A stretch of 64,000 nt of DNA, taken from Phenylobacterium aquaticum (lineage in GTDB: Bacteria > Pseudomonadota > Alphaproteobacteria > Caulobacterales > Caulobacteraceae). The notes under the pieces were generated by a model. The model searched no databases and was not told the DNA's origin. It worked only from the letters and a program-made list of their open reading frames with translations. Where the stretch lies: the NCBI RefSeq assembly GCF_022695515.1, contig NZ_JALDPT010000023.1, forward strand, positions 1 through 64,000, given 5' to 3'. The translations under genes were made by a program, and so were the position numbers. How positions within the stretch are numbered: position 1 is the first letter of the stretch; each line of letters begins with the position of its first letter. This document shows, piece by piece, positions 37,891 through 48,058 of this stretch.

Positions 37891-38659
37891 TGGGCGGGCT
37901 GAGCTTGCTGTTGCGGCGCGGAAGGGGAAAGGCCGGGGACCGAGGCGCCCGGAGCGAGTTGGACAGGCGGCGGCAGGGCCATGGCGGCCTTCACCGCCCC
38001 GGCCACGGCCTTGGCCGAGCCCGATTCGATCAGCTGCTTGGCGGCCTGGGCGCGGGCCCGGGCGCGTCCTGGGCGTCCGGCATCAGGGAGATGACCACGA
38101 AGTCGTCCTTGGCGCCATTGTAGTCGCCCGCCAGGATCTTAGCGAAGGCGCGGGCCTCACGGGCCTGGGCCTTGTAGGGACGACCGTCCTTCATCAGGGG
38201 CTCCAGGCGCGCTTCCATGTCCTTATAGGGCGCGGTGTCGAGCAGGGCGAAGGCGGATTTGAGGCGGGCGGCGTCGCCGATCACGAAGTCCGGGGCCGCG
38301 GCGGCCGAGGCGTCGAACAGCTTCACGGCCTCGGCGGTCTTGCCGGCGGCCAGCTTGATTCCGCCCTGCTGCTGCAGGGCCAGAGCCTTGTAGGCCTTGG
38401 AGGACGACTTCGCGACCTCGCCGAACAGGCGGTCGGCCTCGTCGGTGCGGCCGGCCTGGAAGGCGTCGAGGGCCTGGGCGTACTCGTCCGAGGCCTTGGC
38501 CGTGGCCTTGCTGGTGTAGGTGTCATAACCCCAGATTCCCAGGGCGGCGATCAGGGCCGCGCCCAGGGCGCCCGCGATCCAAGGCAGGGCCTTGAGGGCC
38601 ATCTGCTTGTACCGGTCGGCGCGGAGCTGCTCCTCCACCTCGTCAAAGACATCGACCAC
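37887..38659 (-). CDS. YfgM-like TPR membrane protein (apparent -1 frameshift)
   Basis: About 257 aa after correction. A cytoplasmic N-terminus precedes one membrane helix (AGALGAALIAALGIWGY), then TPR-like periplasmic helices (DEYAQALDAFQAGRTDEADRLFGEVAKSS). The frame breaks at 38051-38066 in GCGCCCGGGCCCGCG; adding one base gives a continuation to a stop at 37887 that overlaps the bamB start (ATGA). The first frame would stop early at 38030. YfgM assists periplasmic folding at the Sec translocon. Confidence 0.85.
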
Positions 38660-38804
38660 TTAGGAAAACTCCGCACGAACCGGCGTCAGGGAATAGAGCG
38701 GCGGAACCTATAGCGGCGGACGGCCCGCCGCAACGGTGGGGGTTCCTTCCGAGCAAACGGACTTTCGGCTGGCGGCCCCCGATCCCAGGGGTTAGCCATC
38801 AAGA

Positions 38805-40738
38805 ATGGCGGAAGAGCGGCGCTTCGACGTCGCCTGTTGCGGGGAGATGAGCGACTTGACCCAGCCGAAGGATGCGACGCGCGCGACGCTTGAGGCCCAG
38901 GCCCGCCTGGCCGCCAGCCTGCCGCCTGAGGACGGCGCCGACCTGGAGCGCGCCCGCAAAGGCTTCATCGACACCCTGCCCCACGCCCGGATCGAGAACG
39001 CCAAGGGCTGGCCCGCCTGGGACCTGACGCCCTTCGCCTTCCAGGCCGACGGCGAGGTCTGTCCGCCGACGGTCAATCCCAGCCTGTGGCGCCAGGCCCA
39101 GCTGAACCTGAACCACGGCCTGTTCCAGGTGACCGAGGGGATCTACCAGGTCCGCGGCTTCGACCTGTCCAACATCACCTTCGTGGAGGGCGACGAGGGC
39201 TTCATCGTCATCGACCCCCTCACCTCGGCCGAGCCGGCGGCCGCGGCCCTGGCGCTCATGCGCAAGCATCGCGGCGACAAGCCGGTGAGCGCGGTGATCT
39301 ACACCCACAGCCATGTGGACCATTATGGCGGGGTGAAGGGCGTGCTGACCGACGCCGACATCGCCGGCGGAGCGCGGATCGTCGCGCCGGAAGGGTTCCT
39401 GGCCGAGGCGGTCAGCGAGAACGTGCTGGCCGGCAATGTCATGAACCGGCGGGCGACCTACATGTACGGGGCGCTGCTGCCGCGCGGCCCTCGGGGCCAT
39501 GTGGATTCCGGGCTCGGCAAGGCGGTGTCCGGCGGGCAGGTCAGCCTGATCGCGCCGACCGAAAGCATCTCCAAGACCGGAACGCGGCTGACCCTGGACG
39601 GGGTGGAGATCGTCTTCCAGGTCACGCCTGGGACCGAGGCGCCGGCGGAGATGAACTTCTTCTTCCCGCGCCACAAGGCGCTGTGCATGGCCGAGAACTG
39701 CACCTGCCAGCTGCACAATCTCTACACCCGCGCGGGGCCCAGGTGCGCGACGCCAAGGCGTGGAGTTTCTATATCGACGAGGCGATCGACCTGTTCGCCA
39801 AGGACTCCGAGGTGCTGTTCGCCAGCCACCACTGGCCGCGCTGGGGCGCCAAGGACCAGGTCGCGTTCCTGGAGACCCAGAGCGACCTCTACAAGTTCAT
39901 CCACGACCAGACCCTGAGGATGGCCAATCACGGCCTGACCCCGCTGGAGATCGCCGAGCGCATGGCCCTGCCGCCGAGCCTGGCGGCCGAGTGGCACACG
40001 CGGGGCTATTACGGGACGCTGAGCCACAACACCAAGGCGGTCTATCAGCGCTATCTCGGCTGGTTCGACGGCAATCCGGCCAATCTGCACAAGCATCCGC
40101 CGGTCGAGGCGGGCCGCCGCTATGTCGAGCTGGCCGGCGGGGCCGAGCCCCTGCTCGCCAAGGCGCGGGTGGCGTTCGAGGCCGGCGACTATCGCTGGGT
40201 GGCCGAGGTGGTGAACCACCTGGTCTTCGCCGACCCCGACAATATGGAGGCGCGCAACCTGCAGGCCGACGCTCTGGAGCAAATGGGCTACCAGGCCGAG
40301 TCCGCGCCGTGGCGGGATTTCTACCTGACCGGCGCCCAGGAGCTGCGGCACATCCGTCCGCCCGCCGCCGGGCCGCGCCAGGGGGCGACGGGGCAGCTGC
40401 GCACCCTGCCTGCCGACTCCCTGGTGGATTCGCTCAGCGTGCGGCTGAACGGCGAGGCCATCGGCCGGGCGGAACCGGCCATGACGCTCACCTTCACCGA
40501 TGTGGACGAGAGTTTCCGGGTCCGGGTTCGCAACGGCGTGCTGCACCATCGCGTGGCGCGGCCCACGGCGGACGCGATCGGCCTGACCCGCGGGACCCTG
40601 GTCGATCTGGTGACCGGCGAGCAGACCCTGGAGGCGGCTCAGGCCGAGGGGTTGGTGAGCGGCGAGACCGCCCCCTTGCAGGCGCTGCTGGCGGTGCTTG
40701 ACCGCTTCGACTTCTGGTTCGAGATCGTCCTGCCTTAG
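38805..40738 (+). CDS. Alkylsulfatase of the SdsA1/YjcS type (apparent -1 frameshift)
   Basis: About 645 aa after correction, close to the usual length of 650. It cleaves primary alkyl sulfates such as SDS, releasing sulfate and alcohol. The MBL metal motif is H168-S-H170-V-D172-H173 (YTHSHVDHYGG), with AENCTCQLHNLYT later and a C-terminal SCP2-like lipid-binding domain (TLTFTDVDESFRVRVRNGVLHH). The frame breaks at 39727-39736 in ACACCCGCGCGGGG; one extra C restores LYTPRGAQVRDAK. Starts at 38805 and 38847 are both possible. There is no signal peptide. Confidence 0.93.
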
Positions 40739-41586
40739 GACTCGCCCGCCATGAACTTCGCGAAGGCGGCCTCGAAGTCGGGATGCCAGCGCGACAGGGC
40801 CGGCCGGTTCTCGATCAGGTCGCCCATGGCCCAGGCCATGCGCTTTTCGTCCATGGCGCGGGTGACGTCGTTGTCGGGGCAGAGGATGTAGAAGTCGCCC
40901 TTGGCCAGGGCGGCCTCCATGAACGCGACCACCTGTTCCGGCGTCCAGGCGCCCGGCGGCTTCTCGGTTCGCGCGCCGCGGGTCATGCCGGTGAAGGTGA
41001 AGCCGGGGATCAGCAGGTGCGCGGTGACCTGGCAGCCCGGGACGTTGCGCAGCTGATGCGCCAGGCCCTCGGTCAGGGTCTTCACTCCGGATTTGGTGAC
41101 ATTGTAGGCGATGTCGCCGGGGGGATTGGTGATCCCCTGCTTGGAGCCGGTGTTGATGATGGCGCAGGGCGAGCCTTGCGCGACCATGTCCTCGGTGAAG
41201 GTCTGGACGGCGTTGATCACGCCCCACAGATTGATCGACAGCAGGCGTCGCCAGCGGTCGTTATTCTGATAGGCGCCCGCCCCGCCGCCGACGCCGGCGT
41301 TGTTCATCAGCACCGCGACCTCGCCGAAACGGCCATAGACCGCGTCGCGCAGGCGCTCGACGGCGTCGAGGTCGGAGACGTCGGTCGCCACCCCGAACAC
41401 GTGGTCACTGACGGCGGCGTGCTTGGCCACGTCCTTGATCGCCGATTCCAGGGGCTCGCCCTCGAGATCGGCCAGGCAGACATTCATGCCCAGCCCGGCG
41501 AAGCGGCGGGCGGCGGCGCGGCCGATGCCGCTGGCCGCGCCCATGACCACGGCGGTGCGGCCGGCGGCGAGGGCGGGATGGCTCAC
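40735..41586 (-). CDS. Short-chain dehydrogenase/reductase
   Basis: 283 aa. [15 protein letters not shown] gives the cofactor site; NNAG, Ser in NTGSKQG and YNVTK complete the active site. The substrate is unknown. It is coupled to panB (4-base overlap) and converges with the alkylsulfatase (4-base overlap). Confidence 0.92.
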   Translation of the reverse strand: MSHPALAAGRTAVVMGAASGIGRAAARRFAGLGMNVCLADLEGEPLESAIKDVAKHAAVSDHVFGVATDVSDLDAVERLRDAVYGRFGEVAVLMNNAGVGGGAGAYQNNDRWRRLLSINLWGVINAVQTFTEDMVAQGSPCAIINTGSKQGITNPPGDIAYNVTKSGVKTLTEGLAHQLRNVPGCQVTAHLLIPGFTFTGMTRGARTEKPPGAWTPEQVVAFMEAALAKGDFYILCPDNDVTRAMDEKRMAWAMGDLIENRPALSRWHPDFEAAFAKFMAGES

Positions 41587-42416
41587 GTATTGGCCGCCTT
41601 GGCGAAATAGATCTCGGCCGGGCCCGGGAACTTGCGGGCGCGGACGTCAGCGGCGTAGGCGGCGACCGCCTGGCTGATCTCGCCCCGCAGGTCGCCATAG
41701 CGGCGCACGAATTTGGGCGTCCAGTCGAACAGGCCCAGCATGTCGTCGGTGACCAGGATCTGACCGTCGCAGCCGGCGGAGGCGCCGATGCCGATCGTGG
41801 GGACGCTGACCGCCTCGGTGATCTCACGGGCGAGGCCCTCGGCCACCCCTTCGACGACCAGGGCGAAGGCGCCGGCCTCGGCGGTGGCCTTGGCCTCGGC
41901 CAGGATGCGGGCGCGCTCGTCGGCGCCCTTGCCCTTGGCCTTGAAGCCGCCGTCGGTCAGCACCGCCTGGGGGCGCAGGCCCACATGGCCCATGACCGGG
42001 ATGCCGCGCTTGACCAGATAGGCGATGGTGTCGACCACCGTCTCACCGCTCTCGACCTTCACGGCCTGGGCCCCGGTCTCCTTCATGATGCGCACGGCGT
42101 TGGCGTAGGCCGTTTCCGGCGCGCCCTCGTAGGAGCCGAAGGGCATGTCGACCACCACCATGGCCTGGCGCGAGGTCCGCATGACCGCCTGGCCGTGCAG
42201 GATCATCATCTCGAGCGTGACGCCGACCGTATTGGGCAGGCCGTGGACCACCATGCCCAGGCTGTCGCCGACCAGCAGCAGGTCGCAATGGGCGTCCAGC
42301 AGCTCGGCCATGGGGGCGGTGTAGGCGGTCAGGCAGACGATAGGCACGCCACCCTTGCGCGCGGCGATGTCCGGGGCGGCGAGACGCCGCACCGTATCCT
42401 GGCGATGAGCGGACAT
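41583..42416 (-). CDS. panB: 3-methyl-2-oxobutanoate hydroxymethyltransferase
   Basis: 277 aa. It transfers a hydroxymethyl group to 2-oxoisovalerate in pantothenate synthesis. Conserved parts are [45 protein letters not shown] and [21 protein letters not shown]. It is followed in the same transcript by an SDR with an overlapping stop/start. Confidence 0.97.
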   Translation of the reverse strand: MSAHRQDTVRRLAAPDIAARKGGVPIVCLTAYTAPMAELLDAHCDLLLVGDSLGMVVHGLPNTVGVTLEMMILHGQAVMRTSRQAMVVVDMPFGSYEGAPETAYANAVRIMKETGAQAVKVESGETVVDTIAYLVKRGIPVMGHVGLRPQAVLTDGGFKAKGKGADERARILAEAKATAEAGAFALVVEGVAEGLAREITEAVSVPTIGIGASAGCDGQILVTDDMLGLFDWTPKFVRRYGDLRGEISQAVAAYAADVRARKFPGPAEIYFAKAANT

Positions 42417-42420
42417 GAAC

Positions 42421-42801
42421 TCAGATCTCCTCGATCACCCGCGTAAGCACAAAGCCCATGGCGACAACGGCCAGGGCGGAGGCGACCCAAACCACAGCCC
42501 AGTCGGACTGCACAAGCGACAACAGGTCGAAGCTCGGTCGAACCTGGGCGATCCCGGCCTTCAGAACCCGGCTGGACCCGGCGGAAACCGTCTCCACCCG
42601 ATGGACCACATTGGACATCACAAGCTGGCTGACGCCCACGACCCCGCCGACCACGCCGGCGCAGCCGATCAGCCAGCGGCGCATGTTCCAGCCCCGATCG
42701 AGCCGTCCCTCGACCTTCTGGGCGAAGGCCTCGCCGTCCGAGAAATAGGGCGCCTCGGCGAAGAGGCGCTCCAAACTGCGCTCGAAATCGAGTTCAGCCA
42801 T
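42421..42801 (-). CDS. Membrane protein, putative anti-sigma partner (cassette B)
   Basis: 126 aa from the ATG at 42801, which overlaps the sigma gene by 8 bases. The N-terminal 40 residues are cytoplasmic ([20 protein letters not shown]), and two hydrophobic helices lie at about 43-63 and 100-122. The overlap with an ECF sigma gene and the single cytoplasmic domain suggest an anti-sigma factor. No ZAS zinc motif (HxxxCxxC) is present. The 4 bases to panB indicate possible readthrough. Confidence 0.65.
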   Translation of the reverse strand: MAELDFERSLERLFAEAPYFSDGEAFAQKVEGRLDRGWNMRRWLIGCAGVVGGVVGVSQLVMSNVVHRVETVSAGSSRVLKAGIAQVRPSFDLLSLVQSDWAVVWVASALAVVAMGFVLTRVIEEI

Positions 42802-43372
42802 TGCCCTGCCTCCCCTCGAGCGCGCCGTCAGGCGGCGCCAGTCGCGCTCGGAGCTTCTCCAGACCACGTTTGACATGGGATTTCACCGTTCCAAGCGGCA
42901 GATTTAAGGCTTCCGCCGCCTCGGCGTGGGACAGGCCCGCGCCATAGCACATGCTGACGCACAGCCGTTCCGGCGCGGTGAGCGCCTTGAGCGCCCCGTC
43001 CAGATCGATGCGTCCCGCCGTGTCCGGATCGGACACGTCCGGCTCGCCCTCCTCCGCCGCGACAGCGAGATCGGCCAGCCGCCGCTCCCTTTGCAGCCGA
43101 CGCAGATACTGTCGCGCGGCGATGCGCTTGACCCAGCCCTGGAAGGCGCCTTCGCCGCGATATTCCGCGATGCCTTCGAAGGCGGCTAGGAACGCGTCCT
43201 GCGCCGTATCGTCGGCCTCCGCCGGGGCCGCGCCCATGCGGCGCAGCAGTCCGCGCACCGCCGACCCGTGTCGGCGGACAAGCTCACCGAAGGCGCGACG
43301 TTCCCCCGTCGCCGCCAAGGTGGCCAGCTCCACATCGTGGAGACTCGCGAACCTGTGTTGAGAGCCCGTCAT
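42794..43372 (-). CDS. ECF RNA polymerase sigma factor (cassette B)
   Basis: 192 aa. Region 2 has AFGELVRRHG and DDTAQDAFLAAF..I..YRGEGAFQGWVKRIA; region 4 has LTAPERLCVSMCYGAGLSHAEAAEALNLPLGTVKSHVKRGLEKLR. Residues between are variable. It binds core RNA polymerase and recognises an unknown promoter. It lies between a membrane protein upstream and an overlapping putative anti-sigma gene. Confidence 0.92.
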   Translation of the reverse strand: MTGSQHRFASLHDVELATLAATGERRAFGELVRRHGSAVRGLLRRMGAAPAEADDTAQDAFLAAFEGIAEYRGEGAFQGWVKRIAARQYLRRLQRERRLADLAVAAEEGEPDVSDPDTAGRIDLDGALKALTAPERLCVSMCYGAGLSHAEAAEALNLPLGTVKSHVKRGLEKLRARLAPPDGALEGRQGNG

Positions 43373-43398
43373 TGGGCCTTGCTCCCCCTAGAGCGCCT

Positions 43399-43782
43399 TT
43401 AGGACTTCTGGCCGCGGCCGAAGAACGAGATCAAGATGAACGCCAGACCGATGAAGCCCGGGAAGGCGGCGATGCCCAACATGGGATAGAGCGCGTCGGC
43501 GTCCTCGAAGCTGATGGCCAGGCCCATGGCCGCCAGGCCCACCGCGACGCCCACCCAGACGATGCCGACCCGCAGGTCGCGCTGGGGCGAGGGCTTCGGA
43601 CGGACCTTCACGTCGGAGGTCATGGCCTCGATCACTTCCGGCGGAAGCGGTTGGCCCTTCTCGATGGCGGCGCGCAGGGTGTCCTGCAGCTTTTGGCGCT
43701 CCTGGCTCTTCAGATAGGCGGGCACCAGGAACAGGGATGCGATCGATCCAAAGATGATCAAGACGATCATGACAGCTTGCAA
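43399..43782 (-). CDS. Small membrane protein, DUF6249-like (cassette B)
   Basis: 127 aa. An N-terminal helix (residues 3-22), a soluble stretch with KLQDTLRAAIEKGQPLPPEVIEAM, and two further helices (about 70-88 and 95-118). The L..A...KG...PPE segment recurs in the upstream cassette protein at 44725-45186. It is 26 bases ahead of the sigma gene and is probably its operon partner. Confidence 0.75.
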   Translation of the reverse strand: MQAVMIVLIIFGSIASLFLVPAYLKSQERQKLQDTLRAAIEKGQPLPPEVIEAMTSDVKVRPKPSPQRDLRVGIVWVGVAVGLAAMGLAISFEDADALYPMLGIAAFPGFIGLAFILISFFGRGQKS

Positions 43783-43884
43783 TGGGGTCTCCTTCTCTCC
43801 GTGGGCGGGCGTTGGCGCCCGTCTATGTATGGAAAGAGGCGCGCCGCATCCCCTATGGATGCAGCCTAAGCCGTGAATTCTTCG

Positions 43885-44184
43885 TCATGTTCGCGGGTTG
43901 AGGATCCGGCCGTCGCTGAAGGTGATCAGCACCGCGACCAGACCCAGGGCGAGCGCCGCCGGCGCGAGCCCCTGCCCCACCGCCGCGAGCGTCGGCGCCA
44001 GCACCGGCCACAGCACCCACAGCAGAGCCGCCCCGACCAGGCTGATGGCCGAAAGGCCGGCCATGTCCAGCAGGAAGGCCCGGCGGGCCAGGCGCTCGAA
44101 CACGGCGGCTTGGAAGACCGGATCCCGCGCCGGCGGCAGGTCGGCGGCGAACAGGGCCTTCAGGCGATCATCGGGCGGAGGCAT
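43885..44184 (-). CDS. Membrane protein, putative anti-sigma partner (cassette A)
   Basis: 99 aa from the ATG at 44184 (or 106 aa from 44205); it overlaps the sigma gene by 17 or 38 bases. A cytoplasmic N-terminus (PPDDRLKALFAADLPPARDPVFQAAVFERLARR) resembles the partner of cassette B ([15 protein letters not shown]), and two membrane helices follow. No zinc motif is seen. An anti-sigma role is inferred from position. Confidence 0.65.
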   Translation of the reverse strand: MPPPDDRLKALFAADLPPARDPVFQAAVFERLARRAFLLDMAGLSAISLVGAALLWVLWPVLAPTLAAVGQGLAPAALALGLVAVLITFSDGRILNPRT

Positions 44185-44719
44185 CGACAGGCTCCTCGTC
44201 TTCAATGTTCAGGGCCGCCAACAGGCGGGCCCGTCCGCGGGTCACATGGGATTTCACCGTGCCCAGCGGCAAGTCCAAGGCCTGGGCGGCCTCGGCGTGG
44301 CTGAAATCCCCCGCCAGGCAAAGGGCCACGCAGGCCCTCTGTTCCAGCGGCAACTCGGCCATGGCGCGCTCCAGCGCCATGCGATCTTCCGGCGCCGGTG
44401 CGACCGGCGTCTCGGCGGCTTCCCGCCAGGCGTCGTCGCGGCGTCTGGCCCGGCGATCGGCGCGCAGGGCCGTGAGCGCCTTGTTATAGCCGATGCCGCA
44501 CAGCCAGGCCCGCACATTCGCCCCCGGCCCCAGGCGTTCGATCCGGCCCCAGGCGGTGATGAAGGTCTCCTGGGCGAGGTCGTCGGCCAGGGCCCAGTTC
44601 CCGCAGGCGCGGCGCAGGAAGGCCCGCAGCGCCTGCTGGTGACGCTCCACCAGCCGGGAGAAGGCCTCGGCCGATCCTGTGCGCGCGGCCTCGACCAGAT
44701 TGTCGTCGAGGTCCGCCAT
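44168..44719 (-). CDS. ECF RNA polymerase sigma factor (cassette A)
   Basis: 183 aa. Region 2: AFSRLVERHQQALRAFLRRACGNWALADDLAQETFITAWGRI; region 4: LPLEQRACVALCLAGDFSHAEAAQALDLPLGTVKSHVTRGRARL. The region 4 helix-turn-helix is nearly identical to that of the cassette B factor, which suggests paralogy. The gene starts 6 bases after the upstream membrane protein. Confidence 0.93.
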   Translation of the reverse strand: MADLDDNLVEAARTGSAEAFSRLVERHQQALRAFLRRACGNWALADDLAQETFITAWGRIERLGPGANVRAWLCGIGYNKALTALRADRRARRRDDAWREAAETPVAPAPEDRMALERAMAELPLEQRACVALCLAGDFSHAEAAQALDLPLGTVKSHVTRGRARLLAALNIEDEEPVDASAR

Positions 44720-44724
44720 CGGCG

Positions 44725-45186
44725 TCAGTCGACGTCCGGCCGGCGGAAGGTCATGCCCAGGATGGCGAAGGCCAGATTGCCGGCGGTGATGCAGCCCAGG
44801 ATGATCGCCACGAAGCGGAACGGCCCGTCAGCGCCCGGCACATAGTGCATCTCGGCCGAGAACCAGAAGGCCGCGGCGACCGCCCCGGTGAAGATGGCCG
44901 AGCGCATGGCGCCGTAAGGTCCGAACCGATAGGCCCGGCGATAGGCGCGCCGGACGTGGCGGTTGTAGTAGCGGGCGTCGACGCCGGGCGGGATCGGGTC
45001 GGCGGCGTCCTCGTGCACCCGGCGCATCAGCTCGGGCGGGGGCTCCTTGCCCTGGGCGGTATAGGTCTTGATCAGGTCGAGGGCGTCGCGGCTGCGCTGA
45101 TAGCTCAGCCAGCGGTCGAAGGCGCCGAAGATGAACCAGCCGAGCGGGAAGACCAGCCACCAGTAGCTGAACCACACATGTTCCAT
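44725..45186 (-). CDS. Membrane protein, cassette A partner
   Basis: 153 aa. An N-terminal helix (WFSYWWLVFPLGWFIFGAF), a soluble stretch with RDALDLIKTYTAQGKEPPPELMRRV that matches the cassette B segment, and two C-terminal helices (about 95-110 and 123-145). A basic cluster YNRHVRRAYRRAYR precedes them. It heads the cassette A operon, and an input role for the sigma factor is speculative. Confidence 0.72.
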   Translation of the reverse strand: MEHVWFSYWWLVFPLGWFIFGAFDRWLSYQRSRDALDLIKTYTAQGKEPPPELMRRVHEDAADPIPPGVDARYYNRHVRRAYRRAYRFGPYGAMRSAIFTGAVAAAFWFSAEMHYVPGADGPFRFVAIILGCITAGNLAFAILGMTFRRPDVD

Positions 45187-45236
45187 GGAAGGGCTCCGTA
45201 GGAAGGACAGGACGGATCATCCGCCCTTTTCACCCC

Positions 45237-46091
45237 CTAGTCGCCGCCGCGGGCCGGATCGGATGCAGACGGGTGCGCCAGACGCTCAAATATTTTCGGG
45301 GCCGCCGCGATCAGGCTGGAATAGTGCGAGCGACCCGCCAGGGTCTCGATCCCCGCGCCCGCGGGCAGACGGTCGCGCAGACGCTCCGCCATGGCCGGCG
45401 GCGCCCAGGTGTCGAGGCTGCCCGACCAGATGCGGACCGGCGCGCTTAGCCGCGCGAGGTCGTCGGCCCAGGGGCGGACATAGGCCTGCAGGTCGCGGAC
45501 ATAGCCGGCCCGGCCCGCGCCCAGCGCGTCTTTCAGGACGGGCTTCATCAGGGTCTTGAACCGGCTGTCTTGGGCGAGCGGCTTGTCGTCGCCGGCGGCG
45601 GTGGCGAACAGCATGTCGAACAGGGCGTCCGGCCGGATGCGGGCGATCAGCCCCTGCAGGGCCGTGGCCAGGCGGAACGCGAGAGGCGCGCGCCGGGCCA
45701 TCCGGAACAGGGCCGCGCCCGCCACACCCTTGAGATCGTCCGGCCCGTCGATGGGACCGGCGGGTGAGACGAGGTCGAGCCCGCGCACCTGGTCGCCCAG
45801 CCGGGCGGCGACCTCCAGGGCGACGAAGGCCCCGATCGAGAAGCCGATCATGTCGATCTGACGCCCCGCCGCACGGGCGCGGAGGTCGGCGGCCACCGCG
45901 TCGAAATGGGCGGCGCCGGTCAGGCCCTTGGCGAGGATCGCGCGATGCAGGCAGACCGGGCTGAGGCCGCGCGCCTTGGCGGCGCCGACGATCAGGCCGA
46001 TCTCGCGGGGCGAGCCGGGGGCGCCATGGAAATAGACCACCAGCGGCGGCTGGCCGGTGCGATCGCCCGGCGCCGGGATCGGATCATCCAA
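45237..46091 (-). CDS. Alpha/beta hydrolase
   Basis: 284 aa. Typical order: oxyanion region HGAPGSPRE, nucleophile elbow GFSIGA, acid in SGSLDTWAP, and catalytic His in AGRSHYSSL. There is no signal peptide, so the enzyme is cytoplasmic. The substrate is unknown. It overlaps the ArsC-like gene upstream by 8 bases. Confidence 0.88.
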   Translation of the reverse strand: MDDPIPAPGDRTGQPPLVVYFHGAPGSPREIGLIVGAAKARGLSPVCLHRAILAKGLTGAAHFDAVAADLRARAAGRQIDMIGFSIGAFVALEVAARLGDQVRGLDLVSPAGPIDGPDDLKGVAGAALFRMARRAPLAFRLATALQGLIARIRPDALFDMLFATAAGDDKPLAQDSRFKTLMKPVLKDALGAGRAGYVRDLQAYVRPWADDLARLSAPVRIWSGSLDTWAPPAMAERLRDRLPAGAGIETLAGRSHYSSLIAAAPKIFERLAHPSASDPARGGD

Positions 46092-46437
46092 AGGCGGCCG
46101 CGAAGATCTCCGGCGTGAAGCCGACCAGCAGGCGGTCGCCCAGATCCACCACGGGGCGTTTGATCATCGACGGCTGGGCCAGCATCAGGCCGATGGCCTT
46201 GGCCCGGTCGATGTCGGCCTTGTCGGCGTCGGGCAGCTTGCGGAAGGTCGTGCCGGCGGTGTTGAGCAGAACCTTCCAGTCGACCCGGTCGGCCCAGGCC
46301 TCCAGCGTGGCGCGATCCACGCCGACCGCCTTGTAGTCATGGAAGGCGTAGGCGACCCCGCGATCCTCCAGCCAGGTGCGGGCCTTCTTCATCGTGTCGC
46401 AGGCCTTGATGCCATAGACCGTCACGCCGTCGCTCAT
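46084..46437 (-). CDS. ArsC/Spx/YffB-family protein
   Basis: 117 aa. Thioredoxin-like fold with VYGIKACDTMKKARTWL (single Cys13), then FRKLPDADKADIDRAKAIGLML and PSMIKRPVVDLG, closest to the YffB-like members rather than true arsenate reductases. The redox substrate is unknown. Confidence 0.9.
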   Translation of the reverse strand: MSDGVTVYGIKACDTMKKARTWLEDRGVAYAFHDYKAVGVDRATLEAWADRVDWKVLLNTAGTTFRKLPDADKADIDRAKAIGLMLAQPSMIKRPVVDLGDRLLVGFTPEIFAAAFG

Positions 46438-46465
46438 CCGTCGTTCTCCGCGCTGAAGACCTAGC

Positions 46466-48027
46466 CTATTCCCACTCGATGGTGCCGGGGGGTTTTGAGG
46501 TCACGTCATAGACCACGCGGTTTACGCCCCGGACCTCGTTGATGATCCGGGTGGCGCAGCGGCCCAGGACGTCCCAGGGGAATTCGAAGAAGTCGGCGGT
46601 CATGCCGTCGGTCGAAGTGACGGCGCGCAGGGCGAGCACGTCCTCATAGGTGCGGGCGTCGCCCATGACGCCGACGGTCTTGACCGGCAGCAGCACAGCG
46701 AAGGCCTGCCAGATGCTGTCGTAGAGGCTGGCCTTGCGGATCTCATCGAGATAGATCGCGTCGGCCTGCTGCAGGACCGCGACCTTCTCCCGGGTGATCT
46801 CGCCGGGGATGCGGATGGCGAGGCCCGGTCCCGGGAACGGATGGCGGCCGACGAAGGCCGGCGGCAGGCCGAGTTCGACGCCGAGCGCGCGGACCTCGTC
46901 CTTGAAGAGCTCGCGCAGGGGTTCGACCAGCTTGAGCTTCATATAGTCCGGCAGGCCGCCGACATTGTGGTGGCTCTTGATTACGGCCGACGGGCCGCCG
47001 CGGGCCGAGACGCTCTCGATCACGTCCGGATAGAGGGTGCCCTGGGCGAGGAAGGCCGCGCCCTCGATCTTCGCGCTCTCCTTGTCGAAGACGTCGATGA
47101 ACAGGCGCCCGATGGTCTTGCGCTTGGTCTCCGGGTCCGAGACGCCGGCCAGTTCGCCCAGGAACAGATCGCCGGCGTCCACGTGGATCAGGGGGATGTT
47201 GTAGTGGTCGCGGAACATGGTCACGACCTGCTCGGCCTCATTGTGCCGCAGGAGGCCGGTGTCGACGAAGACGCAGGTCAGCTGGTCGCCGATCGCCTCG
47301 TGGATCAGGACGGCGGCCACCGAGGAATCCACACCGCCGGACAGGCCGCAGATCACCTTGCCGTCGCCGACCTGGGCGCGGATCTTGGCGACCATCTCCT
47401 GGCGGAAGGAGGCCATGGTCCAGTCGCCCTTCAGCCCGGCGATCCGATGCGTGAAGTTGCGCAGCATCAAGGCCCCGCGCGGGTGTGCGCCACCTCGGGG
47501 TGGAACTGGATGCCGTAGAAGCGGCGGCCCTCGTCGGCGATCACCGCATAGGGCGAGCCTTCCGAGGCGGCGACCACGTGGAAGCCGGTCGGGATGGCGG
47601 TGATCTTGTCGCCGTGGCTCATCCAGACGGTCTCTTTCGAGCCTACCTCGCCCAAGCCGGCCAGCAGCGGACTCTCGCGCTCGATCAGGATTTCGGCGCG
47701 GCCGAATTCGCGGGTGTGACCGCCCTCGACCTTGCCGCCCAGCTCGGCGCACATGGTCATCTCGCCGTAGCAGATGCCCAGCACCGGGACGCCGAGTTCG
47801 AAGACCTTGTGGGTCACCGAGGGGCTTTCGTCCTCGTGAACGCTGGCCGGGCCGCCCGAGAGGATCACCGCCTTGGGGGCGTAGGCCTCGAGCATTTGCT
47901 CGACTTTGTCATAGGGGTGGATCTCGCAATAGACGCCGCTCTCGCGCAGCCGGCGCGCGATCAGCTGGGTCACCTGGCTGCCGAAATCGACGATCAGGAC
48001 ACGTTCGTGAGCGGGGGTCTGGGTCAT
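46466..48027 (-). CDS. guaA: GMP synthase, glutamine-hydrolysing (apparent -1 frameshift)
   Basis: About 520 aa after correction. The N-terminal glutaminase domain has [23 protein letters not shown] (nucleophile Cys) and FHPEV; the ATP-pyrophosphatase has SGGVDSS, and the dimerisation domain ends [18 protein letters not shown]. The frame breaks at 47471-47483 with coding-strand context ACACCCGCGCGGGG; one added C gives [12 protein letters not shown]. The enzyme makes GMP from XMP and is normally essential, so a sequence error is likely. guaB lies in the same cluster. Confidence 0.95.
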
Positions 48028-48058
48028 GCGGGTCTTCAGATGCGAGGCGTGAGACAGG

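Noticed and set aside
46084-46437. Arsenate reductase (arsC) as a resistance gene.
   Set aside because: The sequence is closer to the YffB branch and there are no other ars genes nearby.
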